The notes: generated from the sequence alone by a model not told the origin. DNA of 64,000 bases from Chitinophaga sp. H8 (GCF_040567655.1 NZ_JBEXAC010000003.1:186001-250000), one strand, 5' to 3'. Positions 1 through 8,976 are shown, counted from the stretch's first letter. Made by a program: numbers and translations.

Positions 1-873
1 GGACCTTGGATTCAGCTTTAGTTCTTCAGTACTGGCAGTAACAGGTTTTTTAGTAATCAACTGAAACAACTTAGGGGGTGTGTGCATGGTAAATGGATGG
101 TCTTGGACTTCTTCGAAACTGCCTGTTTTCATGAAGTTTTTTACCAACCTGTCTTCCAATGAATGGAAGGTAATAAAGGCCATTCTACCCCCTGGTTTAA
201 GTACAGCTGCTGTTTGTGTCAATAACTCTTTCAGGGCACCAAGTTCATCATTGACAGCGATGCGCAATGCCTGGAATACCTGAGCCAGATATTTTTGCGG
301 GTTGCCTTTAACAACGGGCTGTATTACATATTTAAATTCTGCTATGGTGCGCATGGGGTGTACTTTTCTTTGTTGTACAATGGTAGTGGCCAGCGTTTTT
401 GAGTTGGTCACCTCACCGTATTCCTGGAAAAGTAATTGCAGCCTGGCAGCAGAGTAAGTTTGCAACAACTGGGCAGCAGTCAATGCGCTCCGTGTGTCCA
501 TCCGCATGTCCAGGTCTCCATCAAAGCGGGTACTAAATCCTCTTTCAGCGGTATCAAACTGATGGGAGGATACGCCCAGATCAGCCAGTACACCATCTAC
601 CTCTGTGGCCTGGTGTAGTTTCAGAAAGCGCTGCAGGTGCCGGAAATTTTGCTGAACAAAGGTGACTCTGTCGTCTTCGATCCTGTTGCGGAAAGCATCC
701 TCATCCTGATCAAATACGATAAGCCGGCCTTTTTCACCCAGTTGCGCCAATATTGCGCGGGAATGTCCGCCTCCTCCAAAAGTGGCGTCTACATAAATGC
801 CATCCGGCTTAATATGTAGCAGTTCAGTTACTTCGTGAAGCAAAACAGGTAAATGGTATTCTTGTGTGCCCAT
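1..873 (-). CDS. rsmH: 16S rRNA (cytosine-1402-N4)-methyltransferase RsmH, 3' end cut by the window edge
   Basis: The minus-strand frame stays open from an ATG at 873 to base 1, giving 291 residues; the family is about 300-310 long, so only the last few residues are missing. RsmH uses S-adenosylmethionine to methylate N4 of C1402 in the ribosomal P-site decoding region. Visible family motifs are the SAM-binding glycine run GGGGH at residues 33-37 after DATF, LADLGVSSHQFD in the middle, and FHSLEDR at 236-242. The start lies 9 bp after the mraZ stop, the usual mraZ-rsmH order at the head of the dcw (division and cell wall) cluster, so ftsL/pbp genes probably follow outside the window. Co-transcription from the mraZ promoter is inferred. 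Confidence 0.96.
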   Translation of the reverse strand, partial: MGTQEYHLPVLLHEVTELLHIKPDGIYVDATFGGGGHSRAILAQLGEKGRLIVFDQDEDAFRNRIEDDRVTFVQQNFRHLQRFLKLHQATEVDGVLADLGVSSHQFDTAERGFSTRFDGDLDMRMDTRSALTAAQLLQTYSAARLQLLFQEYGEVTNSKTLATTIVQQRKVHPMRTIAEFKYVIQPVVKGNPQKYLAQVFQALRIAVNDELGALKELLTQTAAVLKPGGRMAFITFHSLEDRLVKNFMKTGSFEEVQDHPFTMHTPPKLFQLITKKPVTASTEELKLNPRS

Positions 874-882
874 ACGCTCAGA

Positions 883-1350
883 TTAAATCGAAATGTTATT
901 ATCACTGCCACCCATTACCTGTTGTGCCAGGTCACTAAAAGCTCCTGGTGAGAAATTTTCAAAGAACTCCTGATATTTTCCGTTGTCCCAGATTTCTATT
1001 TTGTTGGATGCTGCTGCCAGTACGATGTTTTTCTCAAGGCTGGCATACGACATCAGGTTTTTTGGTACTAATAGGCGCCCTGCACTGTCCAGTTCGAGTA
1101 TGGTAGCACCGTTCAAAAAATAACGGCGGAATTCTCTAACTTTCGGATCAAAATCATTCAGCTTGCTGACACGTTCAAAAATGGGCTGCCATTCATTCAT
1201 CGGATACAAGGACAAGCATTTTTCAAACCCACGGTTAATCACAAACTGGTCACCAGCATCTTCCGCTAACTGCTTTTTGAAACCGGCAGGTAGGAGGAAG
1301 CGCCCTTTTGCGTCCAGCGTTGCTTCATATTCACCGAGAAATCCTGTCAT
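883..1350 (-). CDS. mraZ: Transcriptional regulator / division protein MraZ
   Basis: This 155-aa protein has the two tandem AbrB/SpoVT-like halves of MraZ, each with the signature LDxxGR: LDAKGRFLLP at residues 12-21 and LDSAGRLLVP at 87-96. MraZ proteins form ring oligomers that bind direct GTG-type repeats in front of their own operon and repress it. It is the first gene of the cluster and is followed after 9 bp by rsmH. A period-10 repeat 37-59 bp upstream of the start fits autoregulation. The tail after residue 145 is slightly longer than in the E. coli protein. Identity is secure; the regulatory role here is inferred from the family. Confidence 0.97.
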   Translation of the reverse strand: MTGFLGEYEATLDAKGRFLLPAGFKKQLAEDAGDQFVINRGFEKCLSLYPMNEWQPIFERVSKLNDFDPKVREFRRYFLNGATILELDSAGRLLVPKNLMSYASLEKNIVLAAASNKIEIWDNGKYQEFFENFSPGAFSDLAQQVMGGSDNNISI

Positions 1351-1386
1351 GCCATGGGGTGAAAGTCCTTAAAATCCATTTCCTAA

Positions 1387-1410
1387 CACAAAATAACACT
1401 TTTTCCCACT
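1387..1410 (-). promoter_or_regulatory. Probable MraZ operator (three GTG half-sites, 10-bp period)
   Basis: On the plus strand CAC occurs at 1387-1389, 1397-1399 and 1407-1409; on the coding (minus) strand this reads AGTGGGAAAA, AGTGTTATTT, TGTGTTAGGA. Direct repeats of GTG/TGGG with a 10-bp period just upstream of mraZ are the known form of MraZ boxes. Only the promoter-distal copy has the full GTGGG. Confidence 0.6.
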
Positions 1411-1432
1411 TTTTAACGAAAAAATGTATTAT

Positions 1433-1717
1433 AAATTTTTTCCACAGAAGCATAGTGCCCTGGATATTGGTTTTTGCATAGGTTTGGTCTTACGTAATGT
1501 GTATATCTATTTAAATGATGTGGATAATATGTTTAATTAATGTGAATTTGTGTGAATAACATAGTGTTTTGCCCTGTAGATCAACGTTTGGGGAATATTA
1601 AAAATGTTGAAAATTCTGGTTGGCTTAGTGAATTTGGATAATCCGGAAGCGGGAAAAGGTGGAATTATATAACACCATCGTGGTAAAATCTCCTGCCTGT
1701 GGTAAAATGTGGAAGTC
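1433..1717. promoter_or_regulatory. AT-rich region with DnaA-box-like 9-mers
   Basis: This part of the 540-bp gap between mraZ and bamD contains TGTGGATAA at 1519-1527 and TGTGAATAA at 1551-1559, both exact reverse complements of TTATNCACA. Close variants in the same orientation lie at 1633-1641 (TTTGGATAA) and 1698-1706 (TGTGGTAAA), with another GTGG at 1710-1713 and an opposite TTTTCCACA at 1438-1446. The flanks are very AT-rich, for example 1507-1542. It could be a DnaA-binding regulatory region or an origin-like element; nothing else in the gap is recognisable as a gene. Confidence 0.35.
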
Positions 1718-1872
1718 CTGAATAAAAGGTTATTTTTCATCGATTTATGAAAATTCGCCTGAAAAAGTTACATTTCCTCCTTTTCCCAGGCCGGGAACGG
1801 CTGTAAATCTGTGTTTTATAAATTTTTTAACAGTAATGAAAAGCTGTCTGCCTTACATTTACATTTAATTAT

Positions 1873-1880
1873 TAACTTTG
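1873..1880 (+). promoter_or_regulatory. -7 promoter element for the bamD operon
   Basis: TAACTTTG matches the Bacteroidota -7 consensus TAnnTTTG and lies 10 bp before the ATG at 1891, implying a very short leader. No clear -33 TTTG was found at the usual distance. Confidence 0.45.
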
Positions 1881-1890
1881 CCACTCTTTT

Positions 1891-2721
1891 ATGCGGAAAT
1901 TTTTATTGTATATCAGTGTTATTGTGCTTGTAGCTTCTTCTGCCTGTAATATGGAGCTGAGGAGGATAGAAAAAAGTAACAACTTCGAAAAGAAGCTGGC
2001 TTACGCCGATAAGCTGTATGAAAAGAAAAAATACACTCAGGCGCAAACGCTGTATACAGACTTGCTTCCCATATTCAAGGGCACAGAGAAGTTTGAGCCG
2101 CTTTACTATAATTTTGCTTATTGTTCTTATTATGTGAAGGACTATGTACAGGCGGCTTTTCACTTCAAAAACTACCTGGATGCCTTTCCCAATAGCCCCA
2201 GGGCAATAGAAATGGACTATATGCAGGCCTACTGCTATTACAAACAATCTCCTAAAGTGGCACTGGATCAGACTAATACGATGAAAGCTATTGCAGCTAT
2301 GCAAACTTTCATTAATAACTATCCTACCGCGGATAAAGTGGCAGAGGCTAACCTCGTTATTGAGCTTTGCCGTCGCAAACTGGAGAAAAAGGAGTTTAAC
2401 AGCGCTGAGCTGTACTATAACCTGGGTTATTATAAGTCAGCAGGTATCGCTTTCAAGAACCTGATGCGTAACTACCCGGATTCTGATAAAAGCGACAGCT
2501 ACAAAGTAATGGCTATCAGGGCGTACTACCAATATGCAAAAAACAGCATTGTAGAAAGGCAGAAAGAGCGTTATGAGCAGGTGGTAACAGAGTATATGGA
2601 CTTTGCGGATCACTATTCAGACAGCAAATTGAAGCCTGACGCCGAAAAATATTATACCTTAGCACAAAACAATTTAAAATCCCTGGATAATGAGCAAAAT
2701 AAAGAGAAGTCTAACCAGTAG
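1891..2721 (+). CDS. bamD: Outer membrane protein assembly factor BamD (lipoprotein)
   Basis: This 276-aa protein has an N-terminal lipoprotein signal with the cysteine at residue 19 (ASSAC) followed by five TPR-like helical repeats (Tyr/Ala-rich segments such as YNFAYCSYYVKDY and FINNYPTADKVAEANL). That is the layout of BamD, the essential periplasmic lipoprotein that works with BamA to insert beta-barrel proteins in the outer membrane. Length fits the Bacteroidota family. It is first in a cluster with rpoZ, coaBC and DUF4835, a conserved Bacteroidota order; its 3' end overlaps the rpoZ start by 32 bp. A -7 promoter element lies just upstream. Confidence 0.93.
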   Translation: MRKFLLYISVIVLVASSACNMELRRIEKSNNFEKKLAYADKLYEKKKYTQAQTLYTDLLPIFKGTEKFEPLYYNFAYCSYYVKDYVQAAFHFKNYLDAFPNSPRAIEMDYMQAYCYYKQSPKVALDQTNTMKAIAAMQTFINNYPTADKVAEANLVIELCRRKLEKKEFNSAELYYNLGYYKSAGIAFKNLMRNYPDSDKSDSYKVMAIRAYYQYAKNSIVERQKERYEQVVTEYMDFADHYSDSKLKPDAEKYYTLAQNNLKSLDNEQNKEKSNQ

Positions 2722-3031
2722 TCTTAATCCCTGGGTAGAAACAAGAAATACTACCGATATTAAGGGCCGTACTGGCAATTTATATGAGTCTATTGCCGTG
2801 ATATCCAAACGCGCCAATCAGATTAATATATCTGTGAAAGAGGAGCTTCATTCCAAGCTGGAAGAATTTGCCAGTCATACTGACAACCTGGAAGAAGTTC
2901 ATGAAAACAAGGAACAGATTGAGATTTCCCGGTTTTATGAAAGACTGGCTAATCCTGCTATCCAGGCTACACAGGAATTTCTGGATAACAAGATCTATTT
3001 CCGTAAGAACGACGACGATCTGTTTAGTTAA
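2690..3031 (+). CDS. rpoZ: DNA-directed RNA polymerase omega subunit, Bacteroidota type
   Basis: This 113-aa protein has the Rpb6/omega signature GNLYESIAVISKRANQI at about residues 29-45, the segment that packs against the beta' C-terminus, followed by an acidic charged helical tail typical of the Bacteroidota version. Omega helps RNA polymerase assembly. The ATG lies inside bamD (32-bp overlap), suggesting translational coupling. A strong hairpin terminator follows at 3138-3166, about 105 bp downstream, before coaBC. Confidence 0.9.
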   Translation: MSKIKRSLTSSLNPWVETRNTTDIKGRTGNLYESIAVISKRANQINISVKEELHSKLEEFASHTDNLEEVHENKEQIEISRFYERLANPAIQATQEFLDNKIYFRKNDDDLFS

Positions 3032-3137
3032 TTGACAGCCAGTGATTTACAGTTAGTGGTTTAGTACCGCCAACTGGCAGTTACAAACTGGATACTATTC
3101 ATTTGGTAAGTTAGTTACGAAAAATATTAACTTCATG

Positions 3138-3166
3138 GCGGCAGAGTAATTTCTGCCGCTTTTTTT
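3138..3166 (+). terminator. Rho-independent terminator after rpoZ
   Basis: Perfect 8-bp stem GCGGCAGA/TCTGCCGC (3138-3145 with 3152-3159), 6-nt loop, then seven T at 3160-3166. It separates bamD-rpoZ from coaBC. Confidence 0.85.
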
Positions 3167-3239
3167 AGCGCATGTTTCCCGTAAGCTGGCCCTGTTGTCC
3201 AGGCATCTGCCGTGGATCATGAACCATGGATCAAGATAT

Positions 3240-4448
3240 ATGTTACAAGGAAAGAAAGTTTTACTGGGTGTATCTGGTAGCATTGCTGCCTATAAAGCCG
3301 CTACCCTTACCCGTCTGCTGGTAAAAGAGGGCGCTTTGGTAAAGATTGTGATGACCCCCGCCGCCTGTGATTTTATTACCCCGCTTACACTTGCCACCTT
3401 ATCAAAACATGAGGTTCCCACAGATATTAGCAATAACAGCAACTGGAATAACCATGTAATGCTGGGCCGCTGGGCAGACGTGATGCTGATTGCTCCGGCT
3501 TCTGCCAATACTTTGGCTAAAATGGCACAGGGGCTGTGCGATAACCTGTTGCTGGCTACTTATCTCTCTGCCACCTGTCCGGTATTGTTTGCTCCAGCGA
3601 TGGATGAGGATATGTGGCATCATCCTGCCACAAAGGCTAATGTAGCAAAACTATTAGCATACGGACATCAGCAAATACCGGTAGCCACGGGAGAACTGGC
3701 CAGTGGCTTATTCGGTGAAGGCCGTATGGCAGAGCCGGAAGCGATAGTGGCCTTCCTGCACCAGCATTTCAGTGAAAATACCACTGCTCCTAAACCTTTA
3801 GCTGGCAAAACTGCTTTAGTAAGTGCCGGACCTACCGTAGAACCTATTGACCCGGTACGTTTTATCAGTAATCACTCCAGTGGGAAAATGGGAATTGCGA
3901 TTGCAGAGGAAATGGCAAACGCAGGCGCAAAAGTAAAACTGGTACTGGGCCCTACACATTTAACAACTACACATCCCGGCGTGGAAATATTCCCCGTTAA
4001 AACTGCTGCTGAGATGCTTGACAGCTGTGTGAGCAATGCCGCTGCTGCAGAAATTATTATAATGGCTGCCGCTATAGCCGACTACAGGCCGGTAAATGTG
4101 GCTGATAAGAAGATCAAAAAGAATGAAGGCAGCCTGCATATAGACCTGGAAAAAACACAGGACATTTTACGGACTCTGGGAGCTGGAAAAACGCCAGGCC
4201 AGCTATTAGTAGGGTTTTCCCTTGAAACAAACAATGAAAAGGAATTTGCCCTTAAAAAGTTAAGGGAAAAGAACCTGGACCTGATCGTGATGAACTCCCT
4301 CAACGATCCGGGCGCCGGCTTTAATTATGATACCAATAAAGTAACCCTGTTTGATAAGAACGGCGGTGAAAAAGTGTTACCACTCAAGTCCAAACAGGAG
4401 GTAGCACAGGATATTGTATCGGCAATAATTCAAATGCAACATGACTAA
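3240..4448 (+). CDS. coaBC: Bifunctional phosphopantothenoylcysteine decarboxylase / phosphopantothenate-cysteine ligase
   Basis: This 402-aa protein catalyses two consecutive steps of coenzyme A synthesis: joining cysteine to 4'-phosphopantothenate (CoaB) and decarboxylating the product (CoaC). The N-terminal flavoprotein half shows GSIAAYKA, the active-site His in NNHVMLGRWAD, the PASANT motif and APAMDEDMW. The C-terminal half begins near residue 185 with VSAGPTVEPIDPVRFISN and has the KKNEG lysine segment. The ATG at 3240 is chosen because it starts directly at the family N-terminus MLQGKKVLLGVSGS; an in-frame ATG at 3195 would add an unconserved tail running close to the terminator. The stop overlaps the next possible start by 8 bp. 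Confidence 0.96.
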   Translation: MLQGKKVLLGVSGSIAAYKAATLTRLLVKEGALVKIVMTPAACDFITPLTLATLSKHEVPTDISNNSNWNNHVMLGRWADVMLIAPASANTLAKMAQGLCDNLLLATYLSATCPVLFAPAMDEDMWHHPATKANVAKLLAYGHQQIPVATGELASGLFGEGRMAEPEAIVAFLHQHFSENTTAPKPLAGKTALVSAGPTVEPIDPVRFISNHSSGKMGIAIAEEMANAGAKVKLVLGPTHLTTTHPGVEIFPVKTAAEMLDSCVSNAAAAEIIIMAAAIADYRPVNVADKKIKKNEGSLHIDLEKTQDILRTLGAGKTPGQLLVGFSLETNNEKEFALKKLREKNLDLIVMNSLNDPGAGFNYDTNKVTLFDKNGGEKVLPLKSKQEVAQDIVSAIIQMQHD

Positions 4449-4509
4449 TCATTCACAGGGCAAAGGCAGCAAAACGGATACCTCCTATAGTTATTCAATT
4501 AAATATGCC

Positions 4510-5448
4510 ATGGGGTTTAAACCAGGATATACCATATATGCCAGTCTGTTACTGGGCTGTTTGTTGTGTCTAACAGGTTTTACGGCCAGCGCTCAGGAAA
4601 TAAGGGCCAACGTTGCGGTAGTAGCCAATCAGATTCAGGGAACCGATAAAAAGGTGTTCACCACCTTACAAACTGCTATCAAGGAGTTTCTGAATAACCG
4701 CCGCTGGGCAGATGATGCATTTACACCGGCGGAGAAAATCGAATGTAATTTTTTATTGAATATTAATGGAGAATCTGGCTCCAACAGCTATAAGGCTACT
4801 TTAACGGTACAGGCTACGCGTCCTGTTTATAATGCAGGTTATGTTACGAGCCTGCTGAACACACAGGATAATAATCTGGTATTCCGTTATGTTGAATTTC
4901 AGACCCTGGAGTTCAGCGATAACAGGGTGGTGGGCAATGATCCGCTGGCATCCAATCTCACGGCTACACTGGCTTATTATGTGTATATCATTCTTGGATT
5001 GGATTATGATTCTTTTTCACCCCGTGGAGGAGATCCTTTTTTCAAGAAGGCCTTGAACATTGTTAATAATGCACCTGATGGGAAAGATATTTCCGGATGG
5101 AAAGCCTTTGAGGGGAACCGTAACCGTTATTGGTTGCAGGACAATCTGATGGGAGCTAAATTTACCCGTTTCCATGAGGTAATGTACCAGTATCACCGGC
5201 TGGGATTGGATCTGATGTATGATGATGTGAGTAAGGGGAGAAGTGCTATTTTTAACAGCCTGAACTTGTTGGCCGCTATTAATGAGGATATTCCCAACTC
5301 TATGTTGTTGCAGGTTTTTTTTAATGCCAAATCGGGTGAGCTGCTAAAGATCTTCTCTAAGGCGCCGCCGCAGGAGAAAGCCCGTGCCGCTCAAATATTA
5401 TCTCAGTTGGATATACCCAACGCCGGTAAATATCAGCAGTTAAAGTAG
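4510..5448 (+). CDS. DUF4835 family exported protein
   Basis: This is a Bacteroidota-specific family of unknown biochemical function. From the ATG at 4510 the product is 312 aa with a cleavable signal peptide (hydrophobic core SLLLGCLLCLTGF, cleavage likely after ASA or SAQ), so a periplasmic or outer-membrane location is likely. Family landmarks include QEIRANVAVVANQIQGTD at the mature N-terminus and NLTATLAYYVYIILGLDYDSFSPRGGDPFF in the centre. An in-frame ATG at 4441 overlaps coaBC by 8 bp and would add 23 hydrophilic residues before the signal peptide, so 4510 is preferred though not proven. DUF4835 next to coaBC is a conserved arrangement in Bacteroidota, where recN often follows; here a DUF4296 gene follows instead. 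Confidence 0.82.
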   Translation: MGFKPGYTIYASLLLGCLLCLTGFTASAQEIRANVAVVANQIQGTDKKVFTTLQTAIKEFLNNRRWADDAFTPAEKIECNFLLNINGESGSNSYKATLTVQATRPVYNAGYVTSLLNTQDNNLVFRYVEFQTLEFSDNRVVGNDPLASNLTATLAYYVYIILGLDYDSFSPRGGDPFFKKALNIVNNAPDGKDISGWKAFEGNRNRYWLQDNLMGAKFTRFHEVMYQYHRLGLDLMYDDVSKGRSAIFNSLNLLAAINEDIPNSMLLQVFFNAKSGELLKIFSKAPPQEKARAAQILSQLDIPNAGKYQQLK

Positions 5449-5533
5449 CTTTGTAGCTTACAGAATAATAGCAAGGGTACCCAGATGCCCGGAGGTAACG
5501 GTTAAGTAAAACCGGTAAAGAGGATTAGTTTTT

Positions 5534-6007
5534 ATGCGTAAATTAATAAGTATATTATTTTTTTTGTGTGCAGGAATTGCGTGTGGAGACGCAGACAGGG
5601 AGCCGCGTGGGGTTATGCCTAAGGATAAAATGGGAAGTATATTGCTGGATATGACCATGGCAGATGCCCTGAGTAATGAAATAGGAGAAGGTAGTATGAT
5701 CCCGGTTACAGATTCTATCCGGCAGGGAAAAGTGAAAGTATATTATAAGCAGATATTAGAGCTGCACCATGTTTCCGTGGAAGAGTTCATGCGCAGCTAT
5801 CAGTTTTATGAAAGTCATCCTAACCGTTTAAAAGAAGTTTTTGGCCTGATGCTTACGGAAGCAGGCAAACGTAAAGCTTTGCAGGAAAAACTGGAACTTG
5901 CCAGGATGCCGGTGGATTCTTCCTTACACATGTATTTTCCTAATTCGGGAAAATCAGTAATTTCAGGCAAAGGAAGGGTACGCGTTCCTTTTGTACCCAA
6001 AGATTAA
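5534..6007 (+). CDS. DUF4296 family lipoprotein
   Basis: This 157-aa protein begins with a lipoprotein signal, the cysteine at residue 17 in GIAC. The pattern PKDKMGSILLDMTMADAL followed by a helical YYKQILELHHVSVEEFMRS segment matches DUF4296, a small Bacteroidota lipoprotein family of unknown function. It lies 85 bp after the DUF4835 gene and 26 bp before scoA and could belong to either unit. No catalytic residues are recognisable. Confidence 0.72.
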   Translation: MRKLISILFFLCAGIACGDADREPRGVMPKDKMGSILLDMTMADALSNEIGEGSMIPVTDSIRQGKVKVYYKQILELHHVSVEEFMRSYQFYESHPNRLKEVFGLMLTEAGKRKALQEKLELARMPVDSSLHMYFPNSGKSVISGKGRVRVPFVPKD

Positions 6008-6033
6008 TAACACTTGAATAAAAACACCAAAAC

Positions 6034-6738
6034 ATGAATAAAGTAGTCGCTAATGCAGACGAGGCTTTACATGATATTCCCGATGGTGCGGTATTGATGT
6101 TGGGAGGATTTGGCTTGTGCGGCATCCCGGAAAATTGTATTGCTGCGTTGGTACGTAAAGGTATCAAAGGACTCACCTGTATCTCCAATAATGCCGGAAT
6201 AGATGATTTTGGGCTGGGGCGTTTACTGCAAACCAGGCAGATTAAAAAAATGATGGCCTCTTATGTAGGAGAAAATGCTGAGTTTGAAAGGCAGTTGCTG
6301 GCCGGAGAACTGGAAGTAGACCTGATTCCCCAGGGTACACTGGCCACCCGCATCCAAATGGCCGGAATGGGGATTCCTGCTTTTTTTACGCCTGCCGGTT
6401 ACGGTACCGAAATAGCCGCGGGAAAAGAAGAAAGAGAATTTAATGGCAAAAAATACCTGATGGAGCTGGCATTGCCGGCTGATTTTGCTATCGTAAAAGC
6501 CTGGAAAGGCGATACGATGGGAAATCTTGTATTCCGGAAAACCACCCGTAATTTCAGTACCTCCATGGCTAAAGCAGGGCAAATTACCATTGCTGAAGTA
6601 GAGCACCTGGTGCAACCAGGAGAGCTGGATCCCGATAATATTCATGTAGCGGGTATCTATGTACATCGCATTTTCCAGGGTAGTAACTACGAAAAGCGCA
6701 TAGAACGTAAAACAGTAAAAATCATCTCCCAAAAATAA
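6034..6738 (+). CDS. scoA: Succinyl-CoA:3-ketoacid CoA-transferase, subunit A
   Basis: This 234-aa alpha subunit of a class I CoA transferase carries the glycine-rich CoA-binding segment [10 protein letters not shown] at residues 24-33 and the conserved [15 protein letters not shown] and [11 protein letters not shown] segments. With subunit B it moves CoA between succinyl-CoA and acetoacetate, feeding ketone bodies into acetyl-CoA. Length matches the bacterial two-subunit enzyme. Subunit B begins 5 bp after its stop, so the two are surely co-transcribed. Substrate assignment rests on overall similarity; another 3-oxoacid is possible. Confidence 0.9.
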   Translation: MNKVVANADEALHDIPDGAVLMLGGFGLCGIPENCIAALVRKGIKGLTCISNNAGIDDFGLGRLLQTRQIKKMMASYVGENAEFERQLLAGELEVDLIPQGTLATRIQMAGMGIPAFFTPAGYGTEIAAGKEEREFNGKKYLMELALPADFAIVKAWKGDTMGNLVFRKTTRNFSTSMAKAGQITIAEVEHLVQPGELDPDNIHVAGIYVHRIFQGSNYEKRIERKTVKIISQK

Positions 6739-6743
6739 ATCTT

Positions 6744-7400
6744 ATGGCGCTGGATAAATATGGTATTGCAAAAAGAATAGCGCAGGAATTAGCAGATGGT
6801 ATGTATGTGAACCTGGGGATTGGTATTCCTACGCTGGTATCTAATTATATTCCGGAAGGGGTGTCTATTATGCTGCAATCTGAAAATGGTATGTTGGGCA
6901 TGGGGCCTTACCCGTTGGAAGAGGACATTGATGCAGATCTGATCAATGCAGGTAAAGAAACCGTCACCTTACTGCCGGGAGGTTGCTTTTTTGATTCGGC
7001 AGAGAGCTTTGGGATGATAAGAGCCGGTAAGGTGGACCTGACGGTATTAGGGGCAATGGAAGTATCCGATAACGGAGATATTGCCAATTGGAAAATCCCC
7101 GGAAAAATGGTGAAAGGAATGGGAGGTGCGATGGACCTGGTGGCTTCGGCGAAAAATATTATTGTTGCGATGATGCACACAAATCCCAAGGGAGAAAGCA
7201 AGTTGCTGCCGCAGTGCAGCCTGCCTTTGACTGGTGTGCATTGTGTGAAAAAGATAGTAACAGAACTGGCAGTGCTGGATGTTACTCCGGATGGATTTCG
7301 TTTGATAGAACGGGCACCGGGTGTAAGTGTAGCGGAAATTAAAGCTAAAACTGCGGGTAGGCTTGTAGTGGATGGCGAAGTACCAGAAATGAGCATTTAG
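6744..7400 (+). CDS. scoB: Succinyl-CoA:3-ketoacid CoA-transferase, subunit B
   Basis: This 218-aa beta subunit has the catalytic glutamate in SENG (Glu47), which forms the glutamyl-CoA thioester, and the family segments [15 protein letters not shown] and [30 protein letters not shown]. It directly follows scoA. A long perfect hairpin terminator follows at 7422-7468, closing the unit. Confidence 0.92.
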   Translation: MALDKYGIAKRIAQELADGMYVNLGIGIPTLVSNYIPEGVSIMLQSENGMLGMGPYPLEEDIDADLINAGKETVTLLPGGCFFDSAESFGMIRAGKVDLTVLGAMEVSDNGDIANWKIPGKMVKGMGGAMDLVASAKNIIVAMMHTNPKGESKLLPQCSLPLTGVHCVKKIVTELAVLDVTPDGFRLIERAPGVSVAEIKAKTAGRLVVDGEVPEMSI

Positions 7401-7421
7401 TCTTTATCTGAAAAATAATGG

Positions 7422-7468
7422 AAGGCCATTCCTTGTATTGCATTGGCAATACAAGGAATGGCCTTTTT
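7422..7468 (+). terminator. Rho-independent terminator after scoB
   Basis: Perfect 18-bp stem (7424-7441 with 7446-7463), loop ATTG, T tract 7464-7468; AA at 7422-7423 can pair with the first tail T residues. Confidence 0.9.
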
Positions 7469-7519
7469 AGTTTTTACAATAATTTATTCTTAGAAATTAG
7501 AAAATCTAAAGTGTATTAC

Positions 7520-7527
7520 TATTTTTG
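7520..7527 (+). promoter_or_regulatory. -7 promoter element for the DUF5723 gene
   Basis: TATTTTTG matches TAnnTTTG and lies 36 bp before the ATG at 7564, right after the scoB terminator. The -33 half is not clear. Confidence 0.35.
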
Positions 7528-7563
7528 CGAATATTTTTTGTTTTATTTATCCAATACTTATCT

Positions 7564-8976
7564 ATGAAGAGAACTGTTACACTCCTACTTCTATCAGGAT
7601 CCTTTATTCATGCCCAGGCACAGGATTTTGCCGGATATCGTACCGGCAATTACACCGGCGTAAACGGTGTTTTTTTTAACCCTGCCAATATTGCCGACAG
7701 CCGCTACAAGTTTGATGTAAATCTCGTTTCTTTAAACGTTGGGGTGGGCAACAACCAGGCAAGCTTCAAATTAAGCGAGCTGAGTAAAACATTTAGCAGC
7801 GACAGTATTCAACAGCAGTTCTTTGGTAAAGACAAAGGCGCTACCAGGGGATTGATCAACCTGGATGTACATGGCCCCGCTGTGATGTTTAATACCCCCG
7901 GAAAGTTCACCTTTGCCATCACCAGCAGGGTTAGGGTAGTGGGCAACGTAAGTGATGTAGACGGTAAATTGATTGACAAAATCTCTAATGATTTTGCTGC
8001 TAATGATCCGGACCTGCCATATACCTTAAAATCCCAGGAAAATATGCGGGTGAATGTAAGCGGATGGGGAGAATTTGGAGTAGCAGTAGGCCGGGAAGTA
8101 TATAACAAGGGCCCGCACTATATCAAAGCAGGTATCACCCTTAAATACCTGGCCGGAGTAGGAAATGGGAATATCAATATTGCCAACTTCAATGGTACTT
8201 TAAATGCGGATGAAGTTAAAATGGATGCATATCTGTCTAATACTACGGGTACGATAGGGACTACTTTTTCCGGGATTAACTTCTCCGATTTTCAGGCTGA
8301 TCAGCTGACCAGATTTACAGGTCGTGGCTTTGGTACTGACCTGGGAGCCGTATACGAATTCAGGCCGGAGAGCCAGGCAACGTCACCTTACAGTGCTTAT
8401 AAATTTAAAGTGGGTATAGCTTTGCTGGACGTAGGAAAGATCCGGTTTGAAAAAGATATGCAGCGTAGCGGAACCTATGATATAAACATTACAGGTGCAC
8501 GGCGGTTTTATATGGCTAACCTGGATGGCGTACAGCTGGATAATTACAACCAGGAGCTGGCTAAGTATCCACAGGATTTTACACCGGCTGCTGATAACGG
8601 TAAAGACAACTATTCTATCAGTTTGCCTACTACCCTCCAATTGGATGGCGATTATCATATTCATCATGGCTTTTTCGTTAATATGGGCGTACAGCTTGCA
8701 TTGGCAAGTGGTAAAAAGAAACCATTCAACAGCCAGTATTACAGTGGGGTAACGGTTACACCACGGTATGACAGCAGGATATTCGGATTTTATCTGCCTA
8801 TCAGTTATAATGGGTTAACCAAGATGAATGCTGGTGCCAGTGTACGCATAGGGCCATTATTCTTCGGTTCAGGCAGTGTATTTACAGCATTGTTAGGCGG
8901 TTCTAAACAGGCAGATGCGTTTTTCGGACTGCGGTTTGGTAATCTGCAAAAACAAAAGAAAGCAGTAGCGCAATAG
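7564..8976 (+). CDS. DUF5723 family outer-membrane beta-barrel-like protein
   Basis: From ATG 7564 the product is 470 aa with a signal peptide (RTVTLLLLSGSFIHAQA) and a mature part rich in alternating hydrophobic/polar strands, Gly and Asn, as in outer-membrane barrels; the C-terminus reads DAFFGLRFGNLQKQKK. The mature N-terminus GYRTGNYTGVNGVFFNPANIA matches DUF5723, a Bacteroidota family related to PorV/FadL-type barrels; its function is unknown. An in-frame upstream ATG at 7525 would add 13 residues before the signal peptide and lies almost on the predicted -7 element, so 7564 is preferred. It appears to be a single-gene unit, with a hairpin at 9086-9120 behind it. Confidence 0.8.
   Translation: MKRTVTLLLLSGSFIHAQAQDFAGYRTGNYTGVNGVFFNPANIADSRYKFDVNLVSLNVGVGNNQASFKLSELSKTFSSDSIQQQFFGKDKGATRGLINLDVHGPAVMFNTPGKFTFAITSRVRVVGNVSDVDGKLIDKISNDFAANDPDLPYTLKSQENMRVNVSGWGEFGVAVGREVYNKGPHYIKAGITLKYLAGVGNGNINIANFNGTLNADEVKMDAYLSNTTGTIGTTFSGINFSDFQADQLTRFTGRGFGTDLGAVYEFRPESQATSPYSAYKFKVGIALLDVGKIRFEKDMQRSGTYDINITGARRFYMANLDGVQLDNYNQELAKYPQDFTPAADNGKDNYSISLPTTLQLDGDYHIHHGFFVNMGVQLALASGKKKPFNSQYYSGVTVTPRYDSRIFGFYLPISYNGLTKMNAGASVRIGPLFFGSGSVFTALLGGSKQADAFFGLRFGNLQKQKKAVAQ

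Noticed and set aside
3195..3239. Upstream in-frame start for coaBC
   Set aside because: Adds residues with no family similarity; ATG 3240 gives the standard N-terminus.
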